A stretch of 64,000 nt of DNA from an uncultured Alphaproteobacteria bacterium (GTDB taxonomy: Bacteria; Pseudomonadota; Alphaproteobacteria; RF32; CAG-239). Shown one piece after another: positions 34,495-43,231 of the stretch. Both the position numbers and the translations under genes were made by a program. The first letter of the stretch is position 1. Each line of letters begins with the position of its first letter. The DNA is taken from positions 1 through 64,000 of the forward strand of contig CAJUAK010000008.1 in assembly GCA_910584385.1 (NCBI GenBank). The letters run 5' to 3'. The notes under the pieces are model-generated. The model saw nothing but the letters and a program-made list of their open reading frames with translations. It was not told the DNA's origin and made no database searches.

Positions 34495-35760
34495 GTGTTT
34501 AAGCGCGGAACAGAACCTGTAAAAATAATAAAAAAAGATATCCTGATATGGGATTATTTAAAAAAAATAGAAAAAGACATCAATTCCTATAAAGTTCTGT
34601 ATTTATGGACAAGCAAACTGCAAAACCAAAGCATGCGTTCCGTCCGGCGCCAGGCATTGATTGAAACCTTTGAAAACATTATCAGCAAAAAAGGCGGAGA
34701 AATATTTTCCCTCCCGACAGAAAACATTGTCGTTTTTTTCAACAAAAGCGCAAATGAAGAAATTTTAGCAAGCCTGATAAAAATCCGGTTCATTTTTCAT
34801 GATGACCCACTGCTAAAAGATTCTTTTGATTTGGAAAAAATCGGTTTTGCAAAGAGCTATGATTTGTCAACAGACCTGAGCCTTTTTCGTAAAAAAATTG
34901 AAGAAGACATGCAGGAGACAAGCTTTAACAAAGAAACCGCAGAGCAAAACAAACAGCCCGCAGGAAATGTTTTCTTCCGGGCGCCTGTCCGCAAACTCCG
35001 CAGAGAACTTACCCCGGCAATTCTGGCAAAAGTCAAAAAGAACCTTGCAATCACAGATTTTTCAAGCTACATCCGCCGCCAGGCCATCTGCGCAATTATC
35101 GGCAACTCCCAGCCGCAAATGATTTTTGAAGAAGTATATGTTTCCATCCCGGACTTGCGGGAAATGCTGCTTCCGGATGTGGATTTGACGGCAAATCCCT
35201 GGCTGTTTTTATCCTTAAGCGAAACCTTGGATAAACGGACGCTGGAAACAATCAGCCGCCATGATGACGGTTCTTTGACAGGAAACTTTAGCATCAACAT
35301 CAATATTTCAACAATCCTCTCAGACGAATTTTTGGAATTTGATGACAACATCAATCCTTCAATGCGCTCATCCATTGTGCTGGAACTTCAATTGGTCGAT
35401 ATTTTCAGCGACATCAAAACATTCTTTCTTGCCAAAACCTTTGCCCAATCCAGAGGATATAAAATCTGTGTCGACGGCATCACGGTTGACAAGCTAAAAT
35501 ATATAAACCGGGAGCAGCTCAACGCCGATTTCCTGAAAATCATCTGGCACCCCTCATTTTTGGATGTTATCAATGAGGACAAACACTTCACGGATTATGT
35601 AAACAAAGCAGAACGCTCCAGAATGATTTTATGCCGCATAGACGACCCGGAAGCCGTCAAAATTGGCAACAGCCTGGGCATAAACCTTTATCAGGGGCGC
35701 CACATTCAGCGGATGCTGAACAATCAGCCCCGCAAGACTATTTTCACAATAAAAAAATAA
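34495..35760 (+). CDS. Degenerate GGDEF/EAL-type protein (second of tandem pair)
   Basis: 421 residues from GTG 34495, 2 nt after the previous stop, with AAAGGAG 9 nt upstream. Same layout as its neighbour: degenerate GGDEF-like (about 25-120, L-P-T-E-N-I-V-V-F-F at the signature site), linker, degenerate EAL-like domain (about 195-410; V-L-E-L-Q-L-V-D, V-D-G-I-T, L-K-I-I-W). Y-Q-G-R near the C-terminus matches the usual EAL closing Q-G. No Cys-rich tail. Clearly a tandem paralogue, perhaps forming a heterodimer with the first. Confidence 0.65.
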   Translation: MFKRGTEPVKIIKKDILIWDYLKKIEKDINSYKVLYLWTSKLQNQSMRSVRRQALIETFENIISKKGGEIFSLPTENIVVFFNKSANEEILASLIKIRFIFHDDPLLKDSFDLEKIGFAKSYDLSTDLSLFRKKIEEDMQETSFNKETAEQNKQPAGNVFFRAPVRKLRRELTPAILAKVKKNLAITDFSSYIRRQAICAIIGNSQPQMIFEEVYVSIPDLREMLLPDVDLTANPWLFLSLSETLDKRTLETISRHDDGSLTGNFSININISTILSDEFLEFDDNINPSMRSSIVLELQLVDIFSDIKTFFLAKTFAQSRGYKICVDGITVDKLKYINREQLNADFLKIIWHPSFLDVINEDKHFTDYVNKAERSRMILCRIDDPEAVKIGNSLGINLYQGRHIQRMLNNQPRKTIFTIKK

Positions 35761-35762
35761 GG

Positions 35763-36902
35763 CTATTCTTTTCCAAGATTAATGTTGCGGTTAATGCTGA
35801 CGCATAAAATAAGCCCAAAAGAAGCCATAACCGAAAGGATTACCGTTCCGCCATAAGAAATCAGGGCCAGAGGGATTCCCACAACGGGAATAAGCCCCAA
35901 AACCATGGCAATATTAATAAACACATAAAGGAAGTAATTGACAGACAAGCCAATTGCCAAAAGCTTTCCAAAATAGCTGGCGCTCCTCAAGGCAAAAGAC
36001 AAACTGTAAGCTAAAATCAAAAAATTAATAAATAAAATAATCAAAGCGCCGACCATGCCAAATTCTTCTGAAAGCATCGTAAAAATAAAATCCGTGTGTT
36101 TCTCCGGCAAAAAGTTCAAATGGCTCTGCGTCCCATTTAAAAAGCCCTTGCCAAAAACGCCGCCGGAGCCCAAAGCAATCTTGGATTGGATAATATGATA
36201 TCCCGTTCCCAAGGGATCCCTTTCCGGGTCTAAAAAGGTCAAAACACGCTCTTGCTGATATTCATGAAGGAAGTGCCAGGCAACCGGCATAGAAATCAGC
36301 CCGGCGATTCCCACGATGGCAAATTTCCACAGCTGAACCCCGACCACAAAGAAAATAGCGCCGCCGCAAAAAACAAGCATTAAAGCTGTTCCCAAGTCCG
36401 GCTGAGTCATAACCAAAAAAGCAGGAAAAGCAATCATCAAAAGGGGCGTAACAATTCCGCTGAAGCTTTCAATCGTTTGCAAAGAAACGCCGTGAAAATA
36501 TCTGGCCAAAGCCAAAACCAAAGCAATTTTCATTAATTCTGAAGGCTGCAATTTCATAAAGCCCAAGTTAATCCAGCGCTGCGCTCCCATGCCGATATGC
36601 CCGCTGACCTCAACAATGATTAAAAGGACAAGGGCAATAAAATAAAAAATATACGCGTAGCGCAAAACCAGCTTAATATCTATAAGCGCAAGGGCAAGCA
36701 TCACGCAAAATCCCAACCCAAAACGCAAAAGCTGGTTCAACGCCCAAGGGGTCCAGCTGCCGTTTGCCGCAGAATAAAGCATAACCACGCCGATAGAAGC
36801 CAGCAGGAACACAAACAAAACATAACTCCAGCTCAGATTAGCCAATTTTTCGCGGATTGTAAGGCTTTTATTGCTTAAACTGGATTCATAGATATTATAC
36901 AT
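35763..36902 (-). CDS. mrdB: Rod-shape SEDS glycosyltransferase RodA
   Basis: 379 residues, about ten TM helices. W-I-N-L-G-F-M-K-L-Q-P-S-E-L-M-K, T-Q-P-D-L-G-T-A-L-M-L (with the essential Asp), and the large loop G-x-G-x-x-G-K-G-F-L-N-G-T-Q-S-H-L-N-F-L-P-E-K-H-T-D-F, then S-Y-G-G-T, are SEDS signatures. It polymerises peptidoglycan with PBP2 in the elongasome. Starts 2 nt after mrdA with GGAGG upstream. Nearly abuts the convergent degenerate-EAL gene. Confidence 0.96.
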   Translation of the reverse strand: MYNIYESSLSNKSLTIREKLANLSWSYVLFVFLLASIGVVMLYSAANGSWTPWALNQLLRFGLGFCVMLALALIDIKLVLRYAYIFYFIALVLLIIVEVSGHIGMGAQRWINLGFMKLQPSELMKIALVLALARYFHGVSLQTIESFSGIVTPLLMIAFPAFLVMTQPDLGTALMLVFCGGAIFFVVGVQLWKFAIVGIAGLISMPVAWHFLHEYQQERVLTFLDPERDPLGTGYHIIQSKIALGSGGVFGKGFLNGTQSHLNFLPEKHTDFIFTMLSEEFGMVGALIILFINFLILAYSLSFALRSASYFGKLLAIGLSVNYFLYVFINIAMVLGLIPVVGIPLALISYGGTVILSVMASFGLILCVSINRNINLGKE

Positions 36903-36904
36903 CG

Positions 36905-38737
36905 CTACTTGCCCTCCTGCTGGGAGTTAATCTCCTTATCCGACATCAGCGCCTCCAACAGAATTTTACGCGCCACAGGCGCTGCCGCGGAAGAACCGCC
37001 GCCGCCATGTTCTACCAAGACTGCCACGGCATATTTAGGATTATCGTGGGGCGCATAGCCCACAAACAAGCCATGATCCCGCAAATGCCACGGCAGTTCA
37101 TGCTGCTTAAGGATTCTTGTCTGCCGTTCTTTCATCGTAATGCGCCGCACCTGGGTTGACCCGGTTTTCCCGCACATCTGATGCCCCTTATAGTCAAAAT
37201 GCGAAGCATAAGCCGTGCCCCCCGGGCTGTTAACCACTTGGCACATTCCTTCCTTAACCATATTCATATGGTTTGGCTTAATATTAAGGTGCGACAATTC
37301 AGGCGATGTGTCCGCCTCTCTCTTAATAAAAGTCGGCTGGACATTATAGCCGCCGTTCGCAATACGCGCTGTCATAACGGCCAGCTGTATGGGCGTGGTT
37401 AAAATATATCCCTGCCCAATGCCGGAAATTAAAGTTTCACCTTGCTGCCAAGGCTCGCCAAACCTTTTCCATTTCCATTCCCTGTCCGGAATAAGCCCCG
37501 CTTTTTCATTTTCCAAGCCAATATTAACCGGAGAACCCAAACCGAAATTGCGCGCCATCTTGGCAATTTTATCTATCCCTGTCTTTTGAGCCGTTTCATA
37601 AAAGAAAATATCGCAAGAATGCTTCAGAGCCTCCACAACATTGATGTAGCCATGCCCTATCCGCTTCCAGCAGTGAAAAGTATGGTTGCCCAGCATCATC
37701 TTTCCGGCACAAAAGCTCCTTGCATCCGCCTTTTGGGCATCGCCTTCCAAGGCCGCAAGGGCAACAATCATCTTAAATGTCGACCCCGGGGAATACAAAC
37801 CAGACAAAACTTTGTTTGTCAGAGGATTTTTTTCATTATCCAACAAGGCTTTCCAATCTTTGGCATTAATTCCCTGCGCCATTTGGTTTGGATCAAAAGA
37901 CGGCGTAGAAACAAAAGCTAAAATTTCGCCGGTATTGACATCCATTAAAACAGCAGCGCCGGCCTCCTCGCCAAAAGCGTCATAGGCAACTTCCTGCAAA
38001 TGGGCGTCAATGGTCAAGTCCAAACGTTCGCCCGGAATACCGTCAACGCGTTCAATTTCTTTCATAACCCGCCCCAAAGCATTAACTTCCAGCTTCAGGT
38101 TTCCGCTTTTTCCTCTGAGTTTTTTCTCATAAAGCTTTTCAATGCCCGATTTTCCGATTTTAAATCCCGGAATTTCCAAGAGGGGGTCATCTTTGACATC
38201 CTTGTCTGAAACGGAAGACACATATCCCAAAACATGGGCGGTTTTTTCGCCCAAAGGATAATAGCGGCTCATTCCCTCATCAATAATTATCCCCGGCAAA
38301 TCCGGCGCATTAAGCTGGATTCTGGAAACCTCTTCCCAAGTCAGATTATCTTTGATTTTAATAGGCACAAAGCTTCTGTTGCGCTTTAAATCCTTTTTAA
38401 TCCGCTCTTCTTCAACATCGCTCAGCGGCATAATTTTCTTAAAAGCGTCCAATGTTTCCTGAACATCCGTCGTCTGCTCCGCAACAATCATCGCCTGAAA
38501 GTTTTGCTGGTTCGTCGCCAAAACATTTTGGTGCCGGTCATAAATAATTCCTCTTGGCGGAATCAAAAGGCGCGTGCTGACCCGGTTTTCATCCGCCAGC
38601 ATTTTGTATTTGTCAGCCTCATAAACCTGAAGGTAATAAAGGCGGAAGATAATCAGTAAAAAAGCCAAAAACTCGCCCAGCGCCAAAAAGAGCGTCCGTT
38701 GGATTAAAACTTTGCCTTTGTCATTATCTCTGTTCAT
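36905..38737 (-). CDS. mrdA: Penicillin-binding protein 2
   Basis: 610 residues from ATG 38737, with GAGG 6 nt upstream inside the mreD end. One N-terminal TM (about 17-37), dimerisation domain starting P-P-R-G-I-I-Y-D-R, and transpeptidase domain with S-P-G-S-T-F-K (catalytic Ser), S-C-D and K-T-G-S-T. It cross-links peptidoglycan with RodA in lateral wall synthesis. Confidence 0.96.
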   Translation of the reverse strand: MNRDNDKGKVLIQRTLFLALGEFLAFLLIIFRLYYLQVYEADKYKMLADENRVSTRLLIPPRGIIYDRHQNVLATNQQNFQAMIVAEQTTDVQETLDAFKKIMPLSDVEEERIKKDLKRNRSFVPIKIKDNLTWEEVSRIQLNAPDLPGIIIDEGMSRYYPLGEKTAHVLGYVSSVSDKDVKDDPLLEIPGFKIGKSGIEKLYEKKLRGKSGNLKLEVNALGRVMKEIERVDGIPGERLDLTIDAHLQEVAYDAFGEEAGAAVLMDVNTGEILAFVSTPSFDPNQMAQGINAKDWKALLDNEKNPLTNKVLSGLYSPGSTFKMIVALAALEGDAQKADARSFCAGKMMLGNHTFHCWKRIGHGYINVVEALKHSCDIFFYETAQKTGIDKIAKMARNFGLGSPVNIGLENEKAGLIPDREWKWKRFGEPWQQGETLISGIGQGYILTTPIQLAVMTARIANGGYNVQPTFIKREADTSPELSHLNIKPNHMNMVKEGMCQVVNSPGGTAYASHFDYKGHQMCGKTGSTQVRRITMKERQTRILKQHELPWHLRDHGLFVGYAPHDNPKYAVAVLVEHGGGGSSAAAPVARKILLEALMSDKEINSQQEGK

Positions 38738-38738
38738 T

Positions 38739-39257
38739 TTAGACCTCGTCGGCAATCAGCTTATTTTGCACAAAGGCAAAAAGCAAAGAGATAAAAGGAT
38801 AAACGGCAACCGTAACGCTGTAGCTGAACAACAAAATAGCCCAAGGCATCGCCTGCCGGTAATAAATAGACACGACAAGCCATTTTGCAAAGAAAACGGC
38901 AAAAGACAAAGCCATAAAGCCATACCAGCATAAAGAAAACGGCTTGCCGTTTAAGAGCCTTTGGACATTTGCCGTCAGAATATACATCAGCAAAAAAGCA
39001 AACAAATTCGAGCCAAATGGCCCCGAACTGATAATATCGTTAACCAAGGCCAAAATAAAAACTGAAAAAACATTAAAAATATCCGAACGATTTAAAATCC
39101 AAAAGTAAACGCAAGCCAAACCGACCATAGGCCTTATATTGTTAAAATATCCCACGTTTAAAGGGATATAAGACAGCAGCAAAACAAAAAGGGAAACCAA
39201 CAAGGGCAGCAAACGCCGAAACCCTGAAACGAGATTTTCCTGCAACTCATCGCCCAT
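38739..39257 (-). CDS. mreD: Rod shape-determining protein MreD
   Basis: 172 residues from ATG 39257 with GGGGAG upstream; overlaps the mreC stop by 11 nt. About five TM helices; R-P-M-V-G-L-A-C-V-Y-F-W and D-I-I-S-S-G-P-F-G match the MreD plan. Links the MreB cytoskeleton to the elongasome. The gene order mreB-mreC-mreD-mrdA-rodA is conserved. Confidence 0.9.
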   Translation of the reverse strand: MGDELQENLVSGFRRLLPLLVSLFVLLLSYIPLNVGYFNNIRPMVGLACVYFWILNRSDIFNVFSVFILALVNDIISSGPFGSNLFAFLLMYILTANVQRLLNGKPFSLCWYGFMALSFAVFFAKWLVVSIYYRQAMPWAILLFSYSVTVAVYPFISLLFAFVQNKLIADEV

Positions 39258-40119
39258 CTTGCAGATTCTCCCCGTCGTTTTCAATCAAACCGCCCAAATC
39301 ATAATCGACGATTTTCAGATATTCCAATTGTTCCAAATTTCCGAAGGTCTTAACTTTTATATTATTTTTTGCCGTGGAGACAATCTTCCCAATCGGAAGC
39401 CCCGGCGGAAAAACGCCTGCCACGCCGGAAGTAACGACAATATCTCCGGGAACCAAATCAGCTTCTCTCGGCACAAAAATCAATTTAGGCGTCGGGGTAT
39501 TATCGCCGCTGAGTATTCCTCTGTCGCGGCTTCTTTCAACAACCACCGGAATTTTCGAGTTAATATCGCTGACCAAAATAATTTTGGCATAAATATTTCC
39601 GACATTTTCCACGCGTCCGACAACGCCTTTGTCGCTGATGGCAATCTGCCCGCGCTTAATCGGAGAATTCGGCCCGATATAGGCAATCAAAGAATGGGAA
39701 AAAGCGTCGCCTTCTTCGGCAATAACCCTGACCGTCGTATATTTTGCTTCCGGCGGCGTGGCATAATTCATCAGCTCCGCCAAAAGCTTATTTTCAATCT
39801 CCAAACCGCGCGCCCGCGCATACAAATTCTGCAAGCGCTCGTTTTCCTGAAGCAAAAGGAGGTTGGTTTTGCGAATATTTTTCCAATCGCTAAAATAATC
39901 ATAGACGGCGGCAACCATCTTCGCGGGAATAGACAAGACATCAATTAACGGGCTTATGGCATCAGTCGCAATAGACGAGGTTTTTTCAACAATAACCGTA
40001 TCCGTCTTATTAATCATCATCATGACAAAAGCCGTCAGAAACAGCAAAACGATAGCAAACTTTTTTGCTAAAAGCCGAATATGACTAAAATGAACAAATA
40101 AACTTTTCCGCCGTTTCAT
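39247..40119 (-). CDS. mreC: Rod shape-determining protein MreC
   Basis: 290 residues from ATG 40119 (a TTG just upstream is unlikely). Short N-terminal tail, one TM (about 20-37), a coiled coil (about 70-110), then the periplasmic beta domain with A-Y-I-G-P-N-S-P-I-K-R-G-Q, G-V-V-G-R-V and S-R-D-R-G-I-L-S-G. It activates PBP2/RodA. A strong terminator separates it from mreB, so mreCD-mrdA-rodA may also have its own promoter. Confidence 0.93.
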   Translation of the reverse strand: MKRRKSLFVHFSHIRLLAKKFAIVLLFLTAFVMMMINKTDTVIVEKTSSIATDAISPLIDVLSIPAKMVAAVYDYFSDWKNIRKTNLLLLQENERLQNLYARARGLEIENKLLAELMNYATPPEAKYTTVRVIAEEGDAFSHSLIAYIGPNSPIKRGQIAISDKGVVGRVENVGNIYAKIILVSDINSKIPVVVERSRDRGILSGDNTPTPKLIFVPREADLVPGDIVVTSGVAGVFPPGLPIGKIVSTAKNNIKVKTFGNLEQLEYLKIVDYDLGGLIENDGENLQDGR

Positions 40120-40138
40120 CAATCAAGCCTGATAAAAA

Positions 40139-40170
40139 GCCGGCCGCAAATCATAACATAAGCGGCCGGC
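40139..40170 (-). terminator. Strong terminator between mreB and mreC
   Basis: Perfect 9-bp GC stem GCCGGCCGC / GCGGCCGGC with a 14-nt loop, followed on the reverse strand by TTTTTAT. It lies 35 nt after mreB and would cut or attenuate read-through into mreC. Confidence 0.85.
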
Positions 40171-40204
40171 ACCAAATTTAACTAAAAACGCCGCAGACTG
40201 CCTT

Positions 40205-41245
40205 TTAATACATTGAAGAAAGGATAGAACGCAGCTGTCCGATATTTTCCAATGCCCGGCCGGTTCCTTTAACCACGCAAGCCAAAGGATCTTCAGCAAT
40301 AGAAACCGGAAGTCCGGTTGCCATGCGCAGCACTTGGTCTAAATTAGCGAGCAAAGCGCCGCCGCCGGTCAATACGATACCTTTGTCAACAATATCAGCA
40401 GCCAGTTCCGGCGCCGTATGTTCCAAAGCCACTTTAACGGCTTCGACAATCTGAGAAACAGGTTCGCTCAAACTTTCTGCCACCTGGCGTTCAGTAATCA
40501 CAATTTCTTTTGGCACGCCGTTCATCAAATCGCGCCCTTTAATTTCAACAACACGGCCTTCGCCGGAATCCGGCGGGCAGGCAGACCCGATTTCTTTTTT
40601 GATTTTTTCAGCACTGCCTTCGCCAACCAGAAGGTTGTGGTTACGGCGGATATAAGAAATAATGGCAGAATCCATTTTATCGCCGCCAACGCGTACAGAA
40701 CGGGAATAAACAATGCCGCCCAAAGACAAAACAGCAACTTCCGTCGTGCCGCCGCCAATATCAACGACCATGCTGCCGGTCGGTTCGGTAACCGGGAGAT
40801 TAGCACCAATCGCCGCAGCCATCGGCTCTTCAATCAGCCAAACCTTGCGGGCGCCCGCAGCTTCTGCAGATTCCTGAATAGCGCGCCTTTCCACGGCTGT
40901 TGAACCGGAAGGGACGCAAACAATTACCATTGGGGATGCGAATGTGCGGCGGTTATGAACCTTGCGGATGAAATATTTAATCATCTCTTCGGCAATTTCA
41001 AAATCAGCAATAACACCATCGCGCAGAGGGCGGATAGCGCTGATATTTCCGGGCGTACGGCCAAGCATTTGTTTAGCTTCATTGCCAACAGCCAAAACCT
41101 GTTTTTTGCCCTTGTATTCTTCAATTGCCACGACAGACGGTTCATTAAGGATAACGCCGCGGTCTTTAACATAAACCAAGGTATTTGCCGTTCCCAAATC
41201 CATCGCCATATCAGCTGATAGCCAGCCCATTAATTTTGATAACAT
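40205..41245 (-). CDS. mreB: Rod shape-determining protein MreB (bacterial actin)
   Basis: 346 residues, typical. D-L-G-T-A-N-T-L-V-Y (phosphate 1), V-C-V-P-S-G-S-T, V-V-D-I-G-G-G-T-T-E-V-A (phosphate 2, about 163-174), and L-T-G-G-G-A-L-L (adenosine) are all present. Forms membrane filaments that organise elongation. GGGGA before the ATG, an AT-rich leader and a weak TTGCAC/TATAAA arrangement upstream. Confidence 0.97.
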   Translation of the reverse strand: MLSKLMGWLSADMAMDLGTANTLVYVKDRGVILNEPSVVAIEEYKGKKQVLAVGNEAKQMLGRTPGNISAIRPLRDGVIADFEIAEEMIKYFIRKVHNRRTFASPMVIVCVPSGSTAVERRAIQESAEAAGARKVWLIEEPMAAAIGANLPVTEPTGSMVVDIGGGTTEVAVLSLGGIVYSRSVRVGGDKMDSAIISYIRRNHNLLVGEGSAEKIKKEIGSACPPDSGEGRVVEIKGRDLMNGVPKEIVITERQVAESLSEPVSQIVEAVKVALEHTAPELAADIVDKGIVLTGGGALLANLDQVLRMATGLPVSIAEDPLACVVKGTGRALENIGQLRSILSSMY

Positions 41246-41314
41246 AAAAAAAGTCCCCGTTAATTAAACATGTTTTTAACAATTTTTATAACGATATCTG
41301 CTTCCGTGCAAGTC

Positions 41315-42274
41315 TTATAATGTTTTTTTAACACAATTTATTAAAACATCCAAAATCTGAGATTGCCCGCCATAACAGCATGTTAGCTCAAAATCCGCCT
41401 GCAATTGCCGAGAAAACCAGGTTTTCTGGCGTTTTGCATATTGACGGCTCCGCAATTTTGCAGCAGTTACGGCATCTTCAAGCGAAAGTTTTCCCTTTTC
41501 CGCCGCAGCAAGTTCTTTAATGCCGATAATCTGCATCGCCGGACATCCGCTATCCAAATTTTTGGCAAGCATTTGCCGTGCTTCCATAAAAGCGCCGGCC
41601 TCGACCATCTTGTCAAAGCGTTCATCGCAGCGCAAATCAAGCTCTTCTTTCGGCGGCATGATTTTCACAACAAAAAAACGCGCCCTATCCAATTTTTGCA
41701 CCATAGGCAGCTTATGCCATTCGCTTAAAGGCTTCTTTGTTTCCAGATAAACCTCGAAAGCCCGCCGGATTCTGCAAATATCCTGAGGCGGAATCCTTTC
41801 TGCCGATTTTTCATCAAAAGCCCGCAAAGCTTCATGCATAGCGGCCGGGCCCTCTTCTGCCAAACGCCGAGCAACAGCTTCCCGCACCCCATCAGATACA
41901 GCAGGAATTGGCGTTGTGCCATAAATCAAATTATTGATATAAAGCCCCGTTCCGCCAACAACGACCGGGAGTTTCCGGCGCAAACGGCAATCCTGAATTT
42001 GGGCAATTGCCAAATCCAGCCAATCAACAACATTGCCATTTTTTTCAGGCGGATAAATTTCATATAAATGGTGCGGCACTGCTTTTTTGGATTCAGCATC
42101 GGGGCAAGCTGATAAAATAGGGGCGCCCTGATAAATCTGGCAAGAATCCGCATTAATAACTTCGCCGTCAAAAGCGCGCGCAATATCCACGGCCAAAGCA
42201 GATTTTCCCGAAGCCGTCGGCCCGGCAACAACCACCACCAATGATGTCAGCAAATTTTCGGCAGCTTGCGGCAA
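41315..42274 (-). CDS. miaA: tRNA dimethylallyltransferase MiaA
   Basis: About 319 residues. P-loop G-P-T-A-S-G-K-S (about 18-25), N-A-D-S-C-Q-I-Y, V-V-G-G-T-G-L-Y-I and the C-terminal S-R-Q-Y-A-K-R-Q-K-T-W-F are diagnostic. It isopentenylates A37 of UNN-decoding tRNAs. No ATG is near the N-terminus: TTG at 42274 lies within the end of ddl (28-nt overlap), with later TTG/GTG alternatives before G-P-T, and no clear SD. The exact start is unresolved. Confidence 0.93.
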   Translation of the reverse strand: MPQAAENLLTSLVVVVAGPTASGKSALAVDIARAFDGEVINADSCQIYQGAPILSACPDAESKKAVPHHLYEIYPPEKNGNVVDWLDLAIAQIQDCRLRRKLPVVVGGTGLYINNLIYGTTPIPAVSDGVREAVARRLAEEGPAAMHEALRAFDEKSAERIPPQDICRIRRAFEVYLETKKPLSEWHKLPMVQKLDRARFFVVKIMPPKEELDLRCDERFDKMVEAGAFMEARQMLAKNLDSGCPAMQIIGIKELAAAEKGKLSLEDAVTAAKLRSRQYAKRQKTWFSRQLQADFELTCCYGGQSQILDVLINCVKKTL

Positions 42275-43167
42275 GTCGCGTTCTCCACTAATTTTTCACA
42301 CAGCTCTTCATAAGAGATTCCTGCATATTTACACTGCTCGGGAACCAATGACAAAGGTGTCATGCCCGGATGGGTGTTAATTTCAAGAAGCACGACCCCG
42401 TCATCGGGATTATAACGGAAATCGCAGCGGGAAACCGTGTTGCATCCCAGTTTATTATGCAGCTTAACGGCATAGCGTTTGCAGGTTTCCGAAGCATCTT
42501 CCGGAATTTCCGCCGGCAGTTCATGGAATGTTACGCCATCCGTATATTTGGCTTTATAATCATAAAATTCTTCTTTGGTCTTAAGCTCGGTAATAACGTA
42601 AGCCCTGCCGTCAAGAACCATACAGGTCAGTTCTTTTCCGGGGATAAATTTTTCAATTAAAACTTCTGTGTTTTCATCGTCATAAACAACATTTTTTAAA
42701 TCTTCCTGCTGGCGGATAATATACACGCCCACGCTTGAACCGTCGCTGACCGGCTTAATGACATAAGGCATGGAAACGACCGTTCCTTTCTTCATAAATT
42801 CCGCCACAGTCATTTTCTCGCTTGCCGCGACCTTAATCCCCAAAAACTCACAAAGGATTTTCGTTAAAAACTTATTCATGCCGACCGCGGAAGCCAACAA
42901 GCCGGAATGGGTGTAAGGGACTTGCATCAAATCAAGAAGCCCCTGGATTGTTCCATCCTCTCCAAAATTTCCGTGCAAAGCGTTAAAAACGGCATCCGGC
43001 TGAAAACGCTCAATCGTATCGATAAAGTCGCGGACATTATTCAAATCATAGGGCAAAACGTCATATCCCCGCTGTTCCAAAGCTTTTGCCACGCCCTTTC
43101 CCGTAACAAGGCTCACTTCCCTTTCCGCAGAAAAACCGCCCATCATTACCAAAATTTTTTTTGACAT
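42247..43167 (-). CDS. ddl: D-alanine--D-alanine ligase
   Basis: 306 residues from ATG 43167 with AAAGGAAAG upstream. M-G-G-F-S-A-E-R-E-V-S near the start, A-L-H-G-N-F-G-E-D-G-T-I-Q-G (about 66-79), ATP-grasp K-P-x-S-D-G-S-S-V-G-V, and L-E-I-N-T-H-P-G-M-T (metal-binding) are diagnostic. Makes D-Ala-D-Ala for peptidoglycan; it is not with the mur/fts cluster but beside the elongasome genes. Confidence 0.96.
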   Translation of the reverse strand: MSKKILVMMGGFSAEREVSLVTGKGVAKALEQRGYDVLPYDLNNVRDFIDTIERFQPDAVFNALHGNFGEDGTIQGLLDLMQVPYTHSGLLASAVGMNKFLTKILCEFLGIKVAASEKMTVAEFMKKGTVVSMPYVIKPVSDGSSVGVYIIRQQEDLKNVVYDDENTEVLIEKFIPGKELTCMVLDGRAYVITELKTKEEFYDYKAKYTDGVTFHELPAEIPEDASETCKRYAVKLHNKLGCNTVSRCDFRYNPDDGVVLLEINTHPGMTPLSLVPEQCKYAGISYEELCEKLVENATCRKLPKIC

Positions 43168-43231
43168 TTTACTTTCCTTTGTTAAATTTCGTATTATTAT
43201 AATGCCAAAAAATAAACAAAGAATAAAAAAT

